From positions 868,001 to 932,000 of the forward strand of contig NZ_VCEI01000025.1 of the NCBI RefSeq assembly GCF_005860765.1: a DNA stretch of 64,000 bases, written 5' to 3'. Origin of the DNA: Dyadobacter sediminis (lineage in GTDB: Bacteria > Bacteroidota > Bacteroidia > Cytophagales > Spirosomataceae). Both the position numbers and the translations under genes were made by a program. The stretch's first letter is position 1. Each line of letters begins with the position of its first letter. The notes below the pieces were generated by a model. It was not told the DNA's origin. It ran no database searches and saw only the letters and a list, made by a program, of their open reading frames with translations. Below are positions 53,305 to 62,594 of the stretch, piece after piece.

Positions 53305-54558
53305 TCAGAATGTAAAACCGACCGCTATTTTCGACATTAATACCGGTCTTGAATCGCCGGAGTAGTGGAAACCGTAATTACGTGTTTTCTGGTAAGAGAT
53401 GGAGCCGTCAATATATATTCTTTTGAAAAGCCTTTGCTGATATCCCAGTGTCAATGCATGGGTAAGGCTGCGGAAGGTCTCATCCCGGTGAAATTCCGGC
53501 TGGAAAACAGATCCTGACTTGTACATGTTCATGCCGTAATTGCTTTTCAGTCCGGCATAGGGTCCGGAAAAGTTGCCTCCTGCCTTGCCATGTCGTATCC
53601 TGTAATTCTGCAGGAAATAATACCGGAATTCCAGGCCTGCACTGGCATACGTAAACCGATCGTGATAGAAGCCGGTTTGATTGTGGTTGTAGAATGAATA
53701 TACCAAATTGGCCTGAAGTGAAAGCGGGCTGTCTCCGAGTTTCCGCTCATAGGCAAAGCTTCCTCTTGCAATCTGGTGTTGGAGACCGATTGCGATATTC
53801 GGCATTTCAATTTTAAACTGATCGTGGATCAGTTCGTCACAAATGATCACGTCACACAACGGCGATGTTACTGACTTTTTCCAGTCGCCCAGTGCAATGC
53901 CGATGTTGGTCTGTGTGCCGAGTACAAAATTGTTGAACCGGAAAAAGCCCTGATGCTGATCAAACACAGTAAACTGGCCGGCTTCTTTATTGTAAAGCCC
54001 CACAGCAAAGTCAATAAGCCCATGATTGAAAAACCGGCTCTGAAATCCGTAAAGCAATCCTATTCTGCCTGTGTTTTTATTGGAGTACGAATTCCGGAGA
54101 TACAGCGATTGTTCATAAGTAAAGCCGATGTAAGCACCGCTGAAATTGTTTGCATTCAGTCCTTTTTCAATCCTTTTGTTCATATTGTAATACCAGCGCG
54201 CTTTGGCATTTCCCCACAAATTGACCTGTTTCCAGTTGAAATGCAGCAATTCACTTGCAACACCGGTGTTAAACGGACTGAGCTGGGAATAAACGGACGC
54301 TTCTACCGACAAGGAAGGGAGCAGTTTGTACTCATAACCAAAGTTGATCCCGCTGCCCTGTATTTCCGATCCGGCTGCTGTGGCCTTGAACATTTGCCTT
54401 GTGGGTACTTTTGTCATAAAAACATTTTCATAACGGTCTATGAAATGCTGCTTCGCCAGCGTGTCGGTTTCCTGCCGGAATGTGACCGGAATGCTGTCCT
54501 GCGCGTAGGATAACTGGTAAAAAAACAAAAACAGAAGAGGGTTCAGGATGTTTTTCAT
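53305..54558 (-). CDS. Probable outer membrane beta-barrel protein
   Basis: The 417-residue protein has a signal peptide (about 1-19, ending LSYAQ). Alternating polar/hydrophobic strands rich in Tyr, Phe and Gly run through the rest, with typical strand ends such as GLEFRYYF and KIAVGFTF at the C-terminus (final Phe). That is the pattern of a membrane barrel; I do not recognise the subfamily. It is the last of four genes (sigma, anti-sigma, DUF4097, barrel; gap 18 bp to the gene before). Production under an envelope-stress or surface-sensing sigma factor is therefore likely. Confidence 0.7.
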   Translation of the reverse strand: MKNILNPLLFLFFYQLSYAQDSIPVTFRQETDTLAKQHFIDRYENVFMTKVPTRQMFKATAAGSEIQGSGINFGYEYKLLPSLSVEASVYSQLSPFNTGVASELLHFNWKQVNLWGNAKARWYYNMNKRIEKGLNANNFSGAYIGFTYEQSLYLRNSYSNKNTGRIGLLYGFQSRFFNHGLIDFAVGLYNKEAGQFTVFDQHQGFFRFNNFVLGTQTNIGIALGDWKKSVTSPLCDVIICDELIHDQFKIEMPNIAIGLQHQIARGSFAYERKLGDSPLSLQANLVYSFYNHNQTGFYHDRFTYASAGLEFRYYFLQNYRIRHGKAGGNFSGPYAGLKSNYGMNMYKSGSVFQPEFHRDETFRSLTHALTLGYQQRLFKRIYIDGSISYQKTRNYGFHYSGDSRPVLMSKIAVGFTF

Positions 54559-54576
54559 AAAAGTTTGAGACGGTGT

Positions 54577-55470
54577 TTACTTGATGGTCACCTGCCCGAA
54601 TTCGGCGTTGATGTCAACATTGGCCAACTGGTTTCTGGAAAAAAATGCTTCTTTAAAGTCGGCCGTATTGCGCTTCCATCTGAAGCCGTTCGGAAGTTTC
54701 ATCGTGGCGTAGGCGCTGTTAATGGCATAGTCGAATTGCTGCCAGTTCCTGGTCATCAGTGTGATTTCTGCTTTTTTGGACCGGATTGAAAGGCTTGAAA
54801 GTGCGTTGCCCGGATGCAGTTCAACATTTCCGTACTCCGCATTTACTTTGATATTGCCCGCCATGCGTTCCAGAAACAGTCGGGTATGATCGCTTGAAAA
54901 GGAGAAATCACCCGACAGTTCATCACCTTTCAGTTCACCGAATGACGTGTTCACTTGTCCTTTCCCCTGCATGCCCGAAAGATAGGTTGTGCAGAAATCG
55001 GCTTTAAGCTGCAGATTGTTCGTTAGGCCTTTCAGCGTAACTGTGCCAAATGAATTCTTCAGGTCCACAGCGCATGCCGCCGGAAGATGGATCGTGTAAC
55101 GCGTTCTGAGGTTGGAAACCGGTTTGCTTTCTCCGTTTTTCAACAGAATGTAATTGCGCAGGAAATAATCCTTGCCGTTACGGTCCGCTATATACTTTGC
55201 CTTGAAAAGGTCCGTAGCAGCGGTATTTTTGTCCGGATGCCGGGCGGATAGTTCCATAAGGATCGAAATTTCCGCTTTTTCCCACGTAATTATTTCCACA
55301 TCCGCTTTTTCGGCGCTGATGTACAAGGTGCGTACCGAAGATGCACTGACCGTTTTTGCAATGGTTTTGGTCGCAACCTGAAGGACAACCTGTGCACTGA
55401 CGTTCCCGGCTGTCAGACAGGCCAGCAGAAAACAGCCGGTCAGGAATTTTGCATAAAAAAGTGGTTTCAT
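54577..55470 (-). CDS. DUF4097-family beta-helix protein, secreted
   Basis: The 297-residue protein has a signal peptide (about 1-26, ending VSAQ) and a mature domain of short repeated beta strands. Typical pieces are LYISAEKADVEIITWEKAEISI, NSFGTVTLKGLTNNLQLKADF, INTSFGELKGDEL and VNAEYGNVELHPG. This is the DUF4097/DUF2807-type right-handed beta-helix often called a putative adhesin or autotransporter. It sits 10 bp after the anti-sigma gene and 18 bp before the barrel gene. The role is unknown, but such proteins are frequent targets of local ECF systems in Bacteroidota. Confidence 0.78.
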   Translation of the reverse strand: MKPLFYAKFLTGCFLLACLTAGNVSAQVVLQVATKTIAKTVSASSVRTLYISAEKADVEIITWEKAEISILMELSARHPDKNTAATDLFKAKYIADRNGKDYFLRNYILLKNGESKPVSNLRTRYTIHLPAACAVDLKNSFGTVTLKGLTNNLQLKADFCTTYLSGMQGKGQVNTSFGELKGDELSGDFSFSSDHTRLFLERMAGNIKVNAEYGNVELHPGNALSSLSIRSKKAEITLMTRNWQQFDYAINSAYATMKLPNGFRWKRNTADFKEAFFSRNQLANVDINAEFGQVTIK

Positions 55471-55480
55471 GTTTTACGAT

Positions 55481-56053
55481 TTAGATCATTTTGGCCATTT
55501 CGTTTAACACTTCGGCCTTTTGCTGTTCGATGGTTGCAAACTGGCGGATCAGTTCCGGTTCGGTATTGTATGCACCAATGGCTTCCTGCAGTTCCGCCGC
55601 GGCTCCGGCCAGCTTTTCATATTCATGCTGCAGTTGCCGGTAATCCCTGCTGGTACAGATCAGCGTTTCCGTTTCACAATAGGCTTTGAGCTTCTGATAT
55701 TGCTGATCGGTGATTTGCTCGGCAGTGGTTTGCAGGCGTTTGTCCTGCTTTTCCTGTGAAAATGCAATCTGTTTTTCGTTGTTTTTTCCCAGCAGCCAGA
55801 TCCCTGTTATTCCGGCAATCAAAATGACTGCTGCGGCGTATTGCCGGATTTTCGAATTCTTTTTTACCGCCGGTTTGCTGGCGATCATTCCCCACAGCAT
55901 TTCGTCGGGTTCATATTCCGGAAGCTTTTTCAGTGCCGCTTTCAAAGGGAGTTCATCCAGATTACGGCTCAGCGAATCCCAGCAACTTTCATCGGGAGTA
56001 TAATCCGGAAGCTTTGCCAGTGCATTTTTTAACAAGTGGTTATTCTTTTCCAT
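55481..56053 (-). CDS. Probable anti-sigma factor (single-pass membrane protein)
   Basis: The 190-residue protein starts 9 bp after the ECF sigma stop. The N-terminal 65 residues hold a motif twice: L-x-x-A-L-x-K-L-P-x-Y-x-P-D-E near residues 8-22 and again near 37-51, each followed by a Trp a few residues later. This could form the sigma-binding part. A membrane helix follows (about 76-92) and then a helical, Glu/Gln-rich coiled-coil-like periplasmic region. There is no zinc-finger HxxxCxxC. Position and topology make it an anti-sigma factor, but of a type not obvious from named families. Confidence 0.7.
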   Translation of the reverse strand: MEKNNHLLKNALAKLPDYTPDESCWDSLSRNLDELPLKAALKKLPEYEPDEMLWGMIASKPAVKKNSKIRQYAAAVILIAGITGIWLLGKNNEKQIAFSQEKQDKRLQTTAEQITDQQYQKLKAYCETETLICTSRDYRQLQHEYEKLAGAAAELQEAIGAYNTEPELIRQFATIEQQKAEVLNEMAKMI

Positions 56054-56062
56054 AGTGGTTAT

Positions 56063-56572
56063 TCATTTTGGTGAAAGCATTCTGCGCAGCTTTCTTTTGG
56101 CATGGAACAATTGGGATTTGGATGTTCCTTCCGAAATATTCAGCATCACTGCAATTTCCCGGTGCGTGTAACCTTCCACTTCCGCCAGCACGAAAATAGT
56201 CCTGAAACCATCTGGAAGGGAAAGTACTGCCGATTCCAGGTGCGCCGTATTGATTTCGATTTCATTCCAGTCAATGCTTTCGCCGGTGTATTCGTCCAGG
56301 TTCTGCCAAAGCACCACTTTTTTCTTTTTAGTCGATTTTCTGATCACGATCTGTTTGATCCAAGCGCCCAGCGTAGCTTCTCCGCGAAACTGGTCCAGAT
56401 GCCGGAAAACGTCCATAAAAGAATCCTGAAGTACATCGTTGGCATCATCAAAATCGCCTGTAATGCGATATGCTAGCGTATACATCGCATTTTTGTACCG
56501 GTCGTACAACTGCCGCTGGGCAGTCCGGTCATGTAAAAGGCATCCGGAAATGAGTTCTGCCTCAGATGTCAT
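56063..56572 (-). CDS. ECF-type RNA polymerase sigma factor (operon head)
   Basis: The ATG at 56572 (MTSEAELI) gives 169 residues; the longer frame to 56707 adds 45 residues that do not look like sigma and overlap a palindrome. Region 2 is seen in YDRYKNAMYTLAYRI, DANDVLQDSFMDVFRHL and GAWIKQIVIRKS, and region 4 in FVLAEVEGYTHREIAVMLNISEGTSKSQLFHAKRKLR. It heads the four-gene operon sigma/anti-sigma/DUF4097/barrel. Three TTGTGAAA-type motifs and a 16-bp palindrome lie upstream. Confidence 0.92.
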   Translation of the reverse strand: MTSEAELISGCLLHDRTAQRQLYDRYKNAMYTLAYRITGDFDDANDVLQDSFMDVFRHLDQFRGEATLGAWIKQIVIRKSTKKKKVVLWQNLDEYTGESIDWNEIEINTAHLESAVLSLPDGFRTIFVLAEVEGYTHREIAVMLNISEGTSKSQLFHAKRKLRRMLSPK

Positions 56573-56691
56573 ATTCAATCTTTTGGTTAATCTGTATGAA
56601 AGAGGCAGCAAGAAGCGGAAAAGGTTGTATGGTTGTTCGGAAAAATTGGTTTTTGTAAGAAGTCTTTTGTGAAAAGTGAGAAGTTTTACTT

Positions 56692-56707
56692 GTGAAATGC
56701 ATTTCAC
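56692..56707. promoter_or_regulatory. Perfect 16-bp palindrome upstream of ECF operon
   Basis: GTGAAATGCATTTCAC reads the same on both strands. It lies about 120 bp upstream of the sigma start, and two more TTGTGAAA copies lie near 56668 and 56738. It is a likely regulator site. Confidence 0.45.
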
Positions 56708-56740
56708 GGTATTTGTAAGTCAGCAAAAAAAGGTGTTTGT

Positions 56741-56781
56741 GAAAAATATGGCAGCGGAGCATTCGTGCTCCGCTGCCATAT
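56741..56781 (-). terminator. Intrinsic terminator after the giant repeat gene
   Basis: ATATGGCAGCGGAGCA (56746-56761) pairs perfectly with the mirrored arm 56766-56781 around TTCG. On the minus strand a T-run follows. It lies about 20 bp beyond the stop of the 1274-codon gene. Confidence 0.9.
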
Positions 56782-56802
56782 ACCGCATTGATTACCGGCT
56801 TT

Positions 56803-59800
56803 TTACTCTTTTACAAACACCTTGACGGTTTCGGTCATTGCTTCCGACTGGATCTGCATGATGTACATGCCGTTTGCTACGGACATGGCAGAAATATCAA
56901 CTTCGATTTTTGAAGCCGGCCGGACCGGTTCCGGTGTAATGACCGGGAAGCTGTTTCCGGCCAGACTGATCAGCTGAAGACTTACATTTCCTTTGTGGTT
57001 TTCCGATATGCTGACTGTGAACCGTTTTGCTGCCGGGTTCGGGTAAATGCCCGATGCTGCTTGTGGTGATGCGGCAGTTACAAGCGCGTCCTCACTGCCT
57101 GTTCTTGCAGTCGGGCTTGTCAGCCGGATCAGAAGCTGGGGTTTGTTGGCCGTATTTTCCCGGCTGTTGAAAGAGAACTGCAGGTTCTGGTTTGCCGGGT
57201 TGGTCAGCATCAGACTTACTGTTTTGTCTGTTGCCAGCTGGGATTGTACAAAGGAAGTAACGTCTATTTCGTAGTACTTGGCCGTAGCGTTTACATTCAC
57301 GGTTCCCAATGCAGCACCCGAGCCTGCCGGCGCATTCGACCAGTTGACGCCCGTTTCCGTCCAGTCATCGTTGCTGACACCATAAGCCGAGATGCTGCCC
57401 GCAGTGCTGTTTTGCACATTGGAACCATAAATCCTGAGCTTTGCCGAATGGACCTGGCTGACACTGGCCAGCGAGAATTTCAGGAATGCATGGCGCTGGT
57501 AGCTGGGCAGACTGCCTGTTTTTACGTCCAGGACCGTTTCTTTGCCGAAGTTGGCTGCTTCATAAGGCGTATTGCGCACGTAAGCATCGGCAACCGGGCC
57601 AAGTGTCACCTGCCGGGCCGGCACTACTTCAATGGCAGCAATGATGGGCTGGTCGGCTGCGCCGCTCAGGAAATTGATGCTGAGTGTGCCGTCCGTTACT
57701 TGGACGGTGAATGTTTCTGTCTTAGCGCGCATGGCACCGCCGGCTGCCGTGAAAATGTCATAATTGGTCAGCTTTCTGCTTCCTTCGATATCTACGTTGA
57801 AGCGGCGCTTTCCTGCGCCGGGCGAGCTGGTGCGTGCCGGTACGCCCCAGTAAATTTCGGCAAAATGCAGCACCACGTTCACCGTTCCGTTTACCCCGGG
57901 GATTTGATAGCTGAACGCCTGCCCGAGCCGCTGCTCTTTGTAGAGCTGGTCATCCGTGGTATTGAGAATATCGCCGCTGGCTGCAAGGGAGACGCGGGTT
58001 GTTCCGACGGAATACGCATCGGCAGCAAACTGCCGCGAGCCGGAAGCAGCATAGGCCTGTCCGCCTGCATTGATGCGGACTGCGGCCTGAACCGTCGCAT
58101 CCTGGTATTTGAACAGCTCCGCACCGTACATGCCGTTGTCGGCCGAAATCAGAAGCTGGTTATTCAGGGCTGCCAGCTCGTAGAATATCGTGGAGCCGTT
58201 CGGGGTCATGTCGTAGGCCAGGCTGGTGGATTCGGCTGTGCCCTGCGTTTTCCAGAGTTCAAGGCCGTTGACCCCGTCCGAGGTCGTGAAGTACAAGGTG
58301 TTTCCTACGCCTGCCGTGTAGCGGATGGATGCGCCGTTTTCCATGGAGCCGATGGTTCTGACCGGCTGGGTACCTTCCACAGTGCCGTCACTTTTCCAGA
58401 GTTGTTCTTCTTCATGAGGTACAAAGTAGAAGATGCCGTTCACAGCCGTCATGTTGTGTGTCAGAAGATTTTCATAGTCGTACGTTCGCATCGTTGTCAA
58501 CAGGAAGGTGCCTTGTTCGGTGCCGTCTGTCCGCCATAATTCCTCACCCGGGTAATCATCAAAGGCACTGCCGTTGAATTCAATAAAATAAACCAGATTG
58601 TTCACCACAGTAAGTCGGGAAGTGAGATGCTCTTTAATGTTCCTGACCACTGTCGTTCCTGCGGCGGTACCGTCACTTTTTACCAGGATGATTTTTGGTC
58701 CGTTGGTATAAGCTAGTGAAATGTAGTAAACATAATTACCGGCCACGGCAATGGAAGTGTAGATACTTTGTCCGCTGTTGGGCGCTACATCCTTGACCAG
58801 CGTGGTACCTGCCGTTGTACCATTGCTTTTCCAGAGTTCTACACTGTTGATGCCGTCGTATGCGCCGAAGAAAATCTGGCCGTTCATCATAACCGGCATA
58901 AAATCGGTTGTCTGCGGAATTGTTTTGATCAGCTGTGTTCCGGCTGTGGTGCCGTTGCTTTTCCATAGCTGCAGGCCGCTGCTGTTGAGCACGCCAAAGT
59001 ACAGCGTACCGTTCACATTGATCAGCCCTTTCAGGATGTCCGCCTTGGTAAAATCCTTGACCCTGACGGTTGTGGCAGCCGTTCCATTGCTTTTCCACAA
59101 ACTATGCACCTGTGAGCCGCTTCCGGCTGTAAAGAAAGCCGTTCCGTTAACGTTGGTGATCAGTTCGGGATTGGAGCTGCTTTTTCCACTGGTTACATCG
59201 CTGACCAGTACCGTACCGGCCGCAGTGCCATCCGTTTTCCATAGCTCGCGGCCATGAATGCCGTCATCCGCAGCGAAGTAGGATATTCCGTTGATCTCAG
59301 TAAAACCGAGCGGTATGGATTCCGGTTTGGCAATGTCGGTGACCTGGCTGGTGCCGCCTGTGACCATCGTGCTTTTGAAAAGTTCCAGGCCACTGCCTGC
59401 ATTGCCGTTGAAGTACAAAGTGCCCTGAACAGCAAGAAGCCTGGAAGCAGGCATGTCGGCCAGTACCTTGGTACCACTTGCCGTTCCGTCGCTCTGCCAC
59501 AGCTTTTCACCGGAACCGTCATTGGCTACAAAGGCAACCTTGCTGCCTACTGCGGTAAGTTCCCTGATCCCGGCGCCTGTCACGCCCGGCCGGATGTCTT
59601 TGACTATTGCGGTCGTGGAAGCCGTACCTTCGCTTTTCCAGAGTTCGCGGCCGTAAGTACTGTCATTGATTACAAAATAAAGCTGCCCGTTCACGGCAGT
59701 AAACATGGAAGGATCAGAAGGTGCACCGGTATTGATGTTTTTGACGAGTACCGTTCCGGCAGCTGTTCCGTCCGATTTCCAGAGTTCCCTTTGGTCATGC

Positions 59801-60627
59801 GTAAAATAAAGGATGTTCCCTGCATCCGTGAAGTTGGACAGAAAGAATTGAAATCCTTTAACCTCAGTCACCGGACCCGTATTGCTGGCCTTGTATAATC
59901 CTCTGCTCTCACCAGCCGACCCTCTGAAATAGACAGTACTGCCTACGGCTGCCAAGGGTTCAAAAATCTGTAAATCGGTATTGGTTTGCACGGGAACTGT
60001 TCCGGCTGCAGTGCCATCCGATTTATAAAGACGGCGGACCTCATTCTCGTATATGATCAGGAATAATTTGCCATTCACATTGGCCATGTCTGTAATCCTG
60101 GCTTGTTCCCATCGGTCGAGCGGTTTCAGCAGTACAGTCCCGGCAGCCGTTCCGTCCGTTTTCATCAATCCGCCCTGACCAAAAAAGTAAAGCGTACCAT
60201 TTACACTGACAAGAAGCCTGGTGCCCGTTTGTACATTCACAACATCACTGTCTACTTGCTGCAAAGAGGCGGTGCCTTCCGGAGTACCATCGCTTTTCCA
60301 TAAATAGGCGGCCCCGACGGAATTAGAAACAACAAAATAGATCATGTTGCCGGCACTGATCAGATTGGCAGGGTTCATTCCTTCTATTCCCTTTACAAGT
60401 ACTGTACCCTCGGCCGTACCGTCACTTTTCCACAATCCTTTGTTCTGAAAGCTGTCATCGGCAATCATGTAGATCAGATCACCAACCACGATTGATTCGT
60501 AAATCCGGAACCCGCTTGCAGATCCCGTTACGTTGATGTCTTTTACCAGAGAACCCTGCTGCGCCAGCAGAGATTGTATACTGATCAGACAAATGACCCA
60601 AAACGATAGTAGTTTTTTCATAAGCAT
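56803..60627 (-). CDS. Giant secreted ELWxxDGTxxGT-repeat protein with malectin, DNRLRE and type IX sorting domains
   Basis: The 1274-residue protein has a signal peptide (start at 60627 or 60621). Then come about 17 units of a 45-50-residue repeat whose core reads LWKSDGTAAGT (about residues 60-800); two or three copies are degenerate. After this are a malectin-like carbohydrate-binding domain (about 855-1010, RINAGGQAYAA, HFAEIYWG), a DNRLRE-type domain (about 1015-1175, ADAYVRN, SNAPAGSG) and a C-terminal sorting domain (about 1195-1274, YPNPAAKRFTVSI). The tail marks it for type IX secretion and surface attachment. ELW repeats probably fold as propellers; adhesion or polymer binding is inferred. 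Confidence 0.85.
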   Translation of the reverse strand: MLMKKLLSFWVICLISIQSLLAQQGSLVKDINVTGSASGFRIYESIVVGDLIYMIADDSFQNKGLWKSDGTAEGTVLVKGIEGMNPANLISAGNMIYFVVSNSVGAAYLWKSDGTPEGTASLQQVDSDVVNVQTGTRLLVSVNGTLYFFGQGGLMKTDGTAAGTVLLKPLDRWEQARITDMANVNGKLFLIIYENEVRRLYKSDGTAAGTVPVQTNTDLQIFEPLAAVGSTVYFRGSAGESRGLYKASNTGPVTEVKGFQFFLSNFTDAGNILYFTHDQRELWKSDGTAAGTVLVKNINTGAPSDPSMFTAVNGQLYFVINDSTYGRELWKSEGTASTTAIVKDIRPGVTGAGIRELTAVGSKVAFVANDGSGEKLWQSDGTASGTKVLADMPASRLLAVQGTLYFNGNAGSGLELFKSTMVTGGTSQVTDIAKPESIPLGFTEINGISYFAADDGIHGRELWKTDGTAAGTVLVSDVTSGKSSSNPELITNVNGTAFFTAGSGSQVHSLWKSNGTAATTVRVKDFTKADILKGLINVNGTLYFGVLNSSGLQLWKSNGTTAGTQLIKTIPQTTDFMPVMMNGQIFFGAYDGINSVELWKSNGTTAGTTLVKDVAPNSGQSIYTSIAVAGNYVYYISLAYTNGPKIILVKSDGTAAGTTVVRNIKEHLTSRLTVVNNLVYFIEFNGSAFDDYPGEELWRTDGTEQGTFLLTTMRTYDYENLLTHNMTAVNGIFYFVPHEEEQLWKSDGTVEGTQPVRTIGSMENGASIRYTAGVGNTLYFTTSDGVNGLELWKTQGTAESTSLAYDMTPNGSTIFYELAALNNQLLISADNGMYGAELFKYQDATVQAAVRINAGGQAYAASGSRQFAADAYSVGTTRVSLAASGDILNTTDDQLYKEQRLGQAFSYQIPGVNGTVNVVLHFAEIYWGVPARTSSPGAGKRRFNVDIEGSRKLTNYDIFTAAGGAMRAKTETFTVQVTDGTLSINFLSGAADQPIIAAIEVVPARQVTLGPVADAYVRNTPYEAANFGKETVLDVKTGSLPSYQRHAFLKFSLASVSQVHSAKLRIYGSNVQNSTAGSISAYGVSNDDWTETGVNWSNAPAGSGAALGTVNVNATAKYYEIDVTSFVQSQLATDKTVSLMLTNPANQNLQFSFNSRENTANKPQLLIRLTSPTARTGSEDALVTAASPQAASGIYPNPAAKRFTVSISENHKGNVSLQLISLAGNSFPVITPEPVRPASKIEVDISAMSVANGMYIMQIQSEAMTETVKVFVKE

Positions 60628-60849
60628 GTGAGTCTGGATGGTTAAAAGTTACTTCATTGTAAAGCGCTTCGAATGAATAAGTTCATTCTTTTTGCCGGCA
60701 TGGTGAAACCGGTTTTTAGCAAGCGGCAAGAATAGGAGGGAGCGATGTTCCGGAGGGCAGGAAACGTCCGTTATCCTGTAAAAACCAGTGTGTGGAAAAC
60801 CGTAAGCCGAGGTAATTGTTTATTTGTAAAATACGGTAATCGGATACGG

Positions 60850-61428
60850 TCAGGGATTTTTTCTGTACAAGGTAACGGGCGCGTGCTTATGAAACCGGGC
60901 GTCTCCCGAACTCGAGAAAGCGGAGCCGGTTTTTGTTATATAGTTGAATACCAGTTTCAGCTGAATGCTGTCGCCCTGCCATAATCCGTCCGGCTCCGTG
61001 TCGGCTACATTAAATGACTCCCGGATCTGCTCTTTCTCATTCACCGGAATAAAGTTTAATCCGGCAATTTCATGTCCTTCCGGAGTAGCCAGCTTTCCTT
61101 CCAGCCGGTTCTTTTCTGTCCCGAGCCTGCTGGTGATTACGGCTGATCCGGTAAAGTTCAATGATCTGTTTCCGCGCCTTCCTCTGCTTTTGCTTTGATT
61201 GAGGATGTCGTCATCAACTTCCGGTTCTGTGATATCCAGATCAATCTGCTTGCTGATACCATCCGGGTCATTAAACCGACCCTGCCACTTGCCCACCAGC
61301 AACGGAGCAGCATGATCCGTAGCATAGGCCCACGGCCGGTCATACTTGTGCTTCCACCGTATAAAGCCGTAGTACGACAGCGTGATTACGCATACAAAAA
61401 TCAGCGCAGGGGTTCTTTTTGCAAGCAT
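60850..61428 (-). CDS. Hypothetical single-pass membrane protein (192 aa)
   Basis: The ATG at 61428 (MLAKRT) is chosen because a membrane helix begins right after it (TPALIFVCVITLSYYGFI); the longer frame to 61674 is AT-rich and not protein-like. After the helix comes a soluble beta-rich domain of about 150 residues with WQGRFNDPDGISK, a basic KSRGRRGNRS loop and GLWQGDSIQLKL near the end. It resembles a lipocalin-like or DUF-type periplasmic domain, but I cannot name it. It is a single gene. Confidence 0.6.
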   Translation of the reverse strand: MLAKRTPALIFVCVITLSYYGFIRWKHKYDRPWAYATDHAAPLLVGKWQGRFNDPDGISKQIDLDITEPEVDDDILNQSKSRGRRGNRSLNFTGSAVITSRLGTEKNRLEGKLATPEGHEIAGLNFIPVNEKEQIRESFNVADTEPDGLWQGDSIQLKLVFNYITKTGSAFSSSGDARFHKHAPVTLYRKNP

Positions 61429-61729
61429 AAGAAATGGATAAAATTTACTAAATAAAGTTACAAACCAAACTTGGGAAAATGAAATGAATGCCACAGTATT
61501 TTGCTGATTCACAGCTATGAAAAGATTTTCGAGTTTCATGCAAACAGCGTTCGTACTGGGCCGGCCGTTCTTTTGTGCATGGTAAAAAAGCGCTGCGGAA
61601 GCGGAAATAAACCGGTTGCATGGATAAAATCGATTAAATTCGTGAAGTGGAGCGATGACAATATTTTCAATCATAAACAGAAGGAAGGATGATTGGTAGT
61701 TTCAATGGATATTCTGGATGGCTGCGGGT

Positions 61730-62377
61730 ATGTTAAAGACCATTGTTCATACCTTGTTTTGCTGTTTTTTCTTTGTTCCGCTGCTTGCTGAGGACAACTG
61801 GAAAAAGGTTACCGAAGAAGATGAGATAAAGGTTTTCTCACGGTACATGCCCGGATCGAAAATCAAAGCCCTTAAAGTGGAATGCGTACTCAAGGCAAAG
61901 GCATCAGAGCTCGTGGCACTGTTGCTGGACGTGGAAGCGGCCACGGAATGGGTTTACAAAACCAGATCGTGCAAATTGCTGCGGACGGTTTCGCCGTCTG
62001 AATTATATTATTACTCCGAGGTCAGTTTGCCGTGGCCGCTGGAAAACCGGGATTTTGTAGCACACCTCATGGTATCGCAGGACAAAGTATCCAGGGTAGT
62101 CACGGTTGACGGACCGGTTGTTGCCGGTATGGTCCAGAACAAAGAGGGTGTTGTGCGGGTGATGAGTTCCAAAGGCATGTGGGTGATCACGCCGGTGAAC
62201 GGCGGACAAATAAAACTGGTGTATACCCTGCATGTAGATCCGGGCGGAGCTATTCCGGCCTGGGCTGTTAATTTGTTTGCTGCACAGGGACCTCTGGAAA
62301 CGTTTAAAAATATGAAAGAACAACTGAAAGCAAGTAAATACAGGAATGCTTCACTGCCTTTCATCCTCAATGGCTAA
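61730..62377 (+). CDS. START-domain lipid-binding protein, secreted
   Basis: ATG 61730 begins a signal peptide (ending PLLAE); ATG 61718 is also possible. The 215-residue product is almost entirely a START-like domain: WKKVTEEDEIKVFSRYMPGSKIKALKVEC at its start, then EWVYKTRSCKLLR, SLPWPLENRDFVAHL and a C-terminal helix (LETFKNMKEQLK). START domains bind lipids or other hydrophobic ligands. Bacterial secreted forms are common in Bacteroidota and of unknown ligand. A clear terminator follows. Confidence 0.85.
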   Translation: MLKTIVHTLFCCFFFVPLLAEDNWKKVTEEDEIKVFSRYMPGSKIKALKVECVLKAKASELVALLLDVEAATEWVYKTRSCKLLRTVSPSELYYYSEVSLPWPLENRDFVAHLMVSQDKVSRVVTVDGPVVAGMVQNKEGVVRVMSSKGMWVITPVNGGQIKLVYTLHVDPGGAIPAWAVNLFAAQGPLETFKNMKEQLKASKYRNASLPFILNG

Positions 62378-62426
62378 ATTCATCTTTACGTTTGATGCCC
62401 GAATGCCTCAGTAACGGTATGCAAGG

Positions 62427-62459
62427 TGCGGTAAAAATGGTATTTCCTTTTTTACCGCA
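62427..62459 (+). terminator. Intrinsic terminator after the START gene
   Basis: TGCGGTAAAAA (62427-62437) pairs with TTTTTTACCGCA (62448-62459). The T-run lies inside the stem, as in many bidirectional terminators. Confidence 0.75.
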
Positions 62460-62594
62460 ATTCGTGTAAAAGCCTTGTAGCCAATTTCTGCAGACTTGCA
62501 TTAGATTGCTTAACTTGCCACTTATTAACCAAGTAATCTTTTATCAGATTTGTCTCATACCAGATTGTACCCGTTTTTAGCTGGCGGAGGCCAG

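Noticed and set aside
57244-58539. 431-codon ORF on the plus strand
   Set aside because: It is antisense to the ELW-repeat gene; the repeats and base bias keep the frame open, but the product is Cys/Arg-rich without any domain.
61429-61674. N-terminal extension of the 192-residue membrane protein
   Set aside because: The upstream part is AT-rich with odd composition, and a membrane helix follows directly after ATG 61428.
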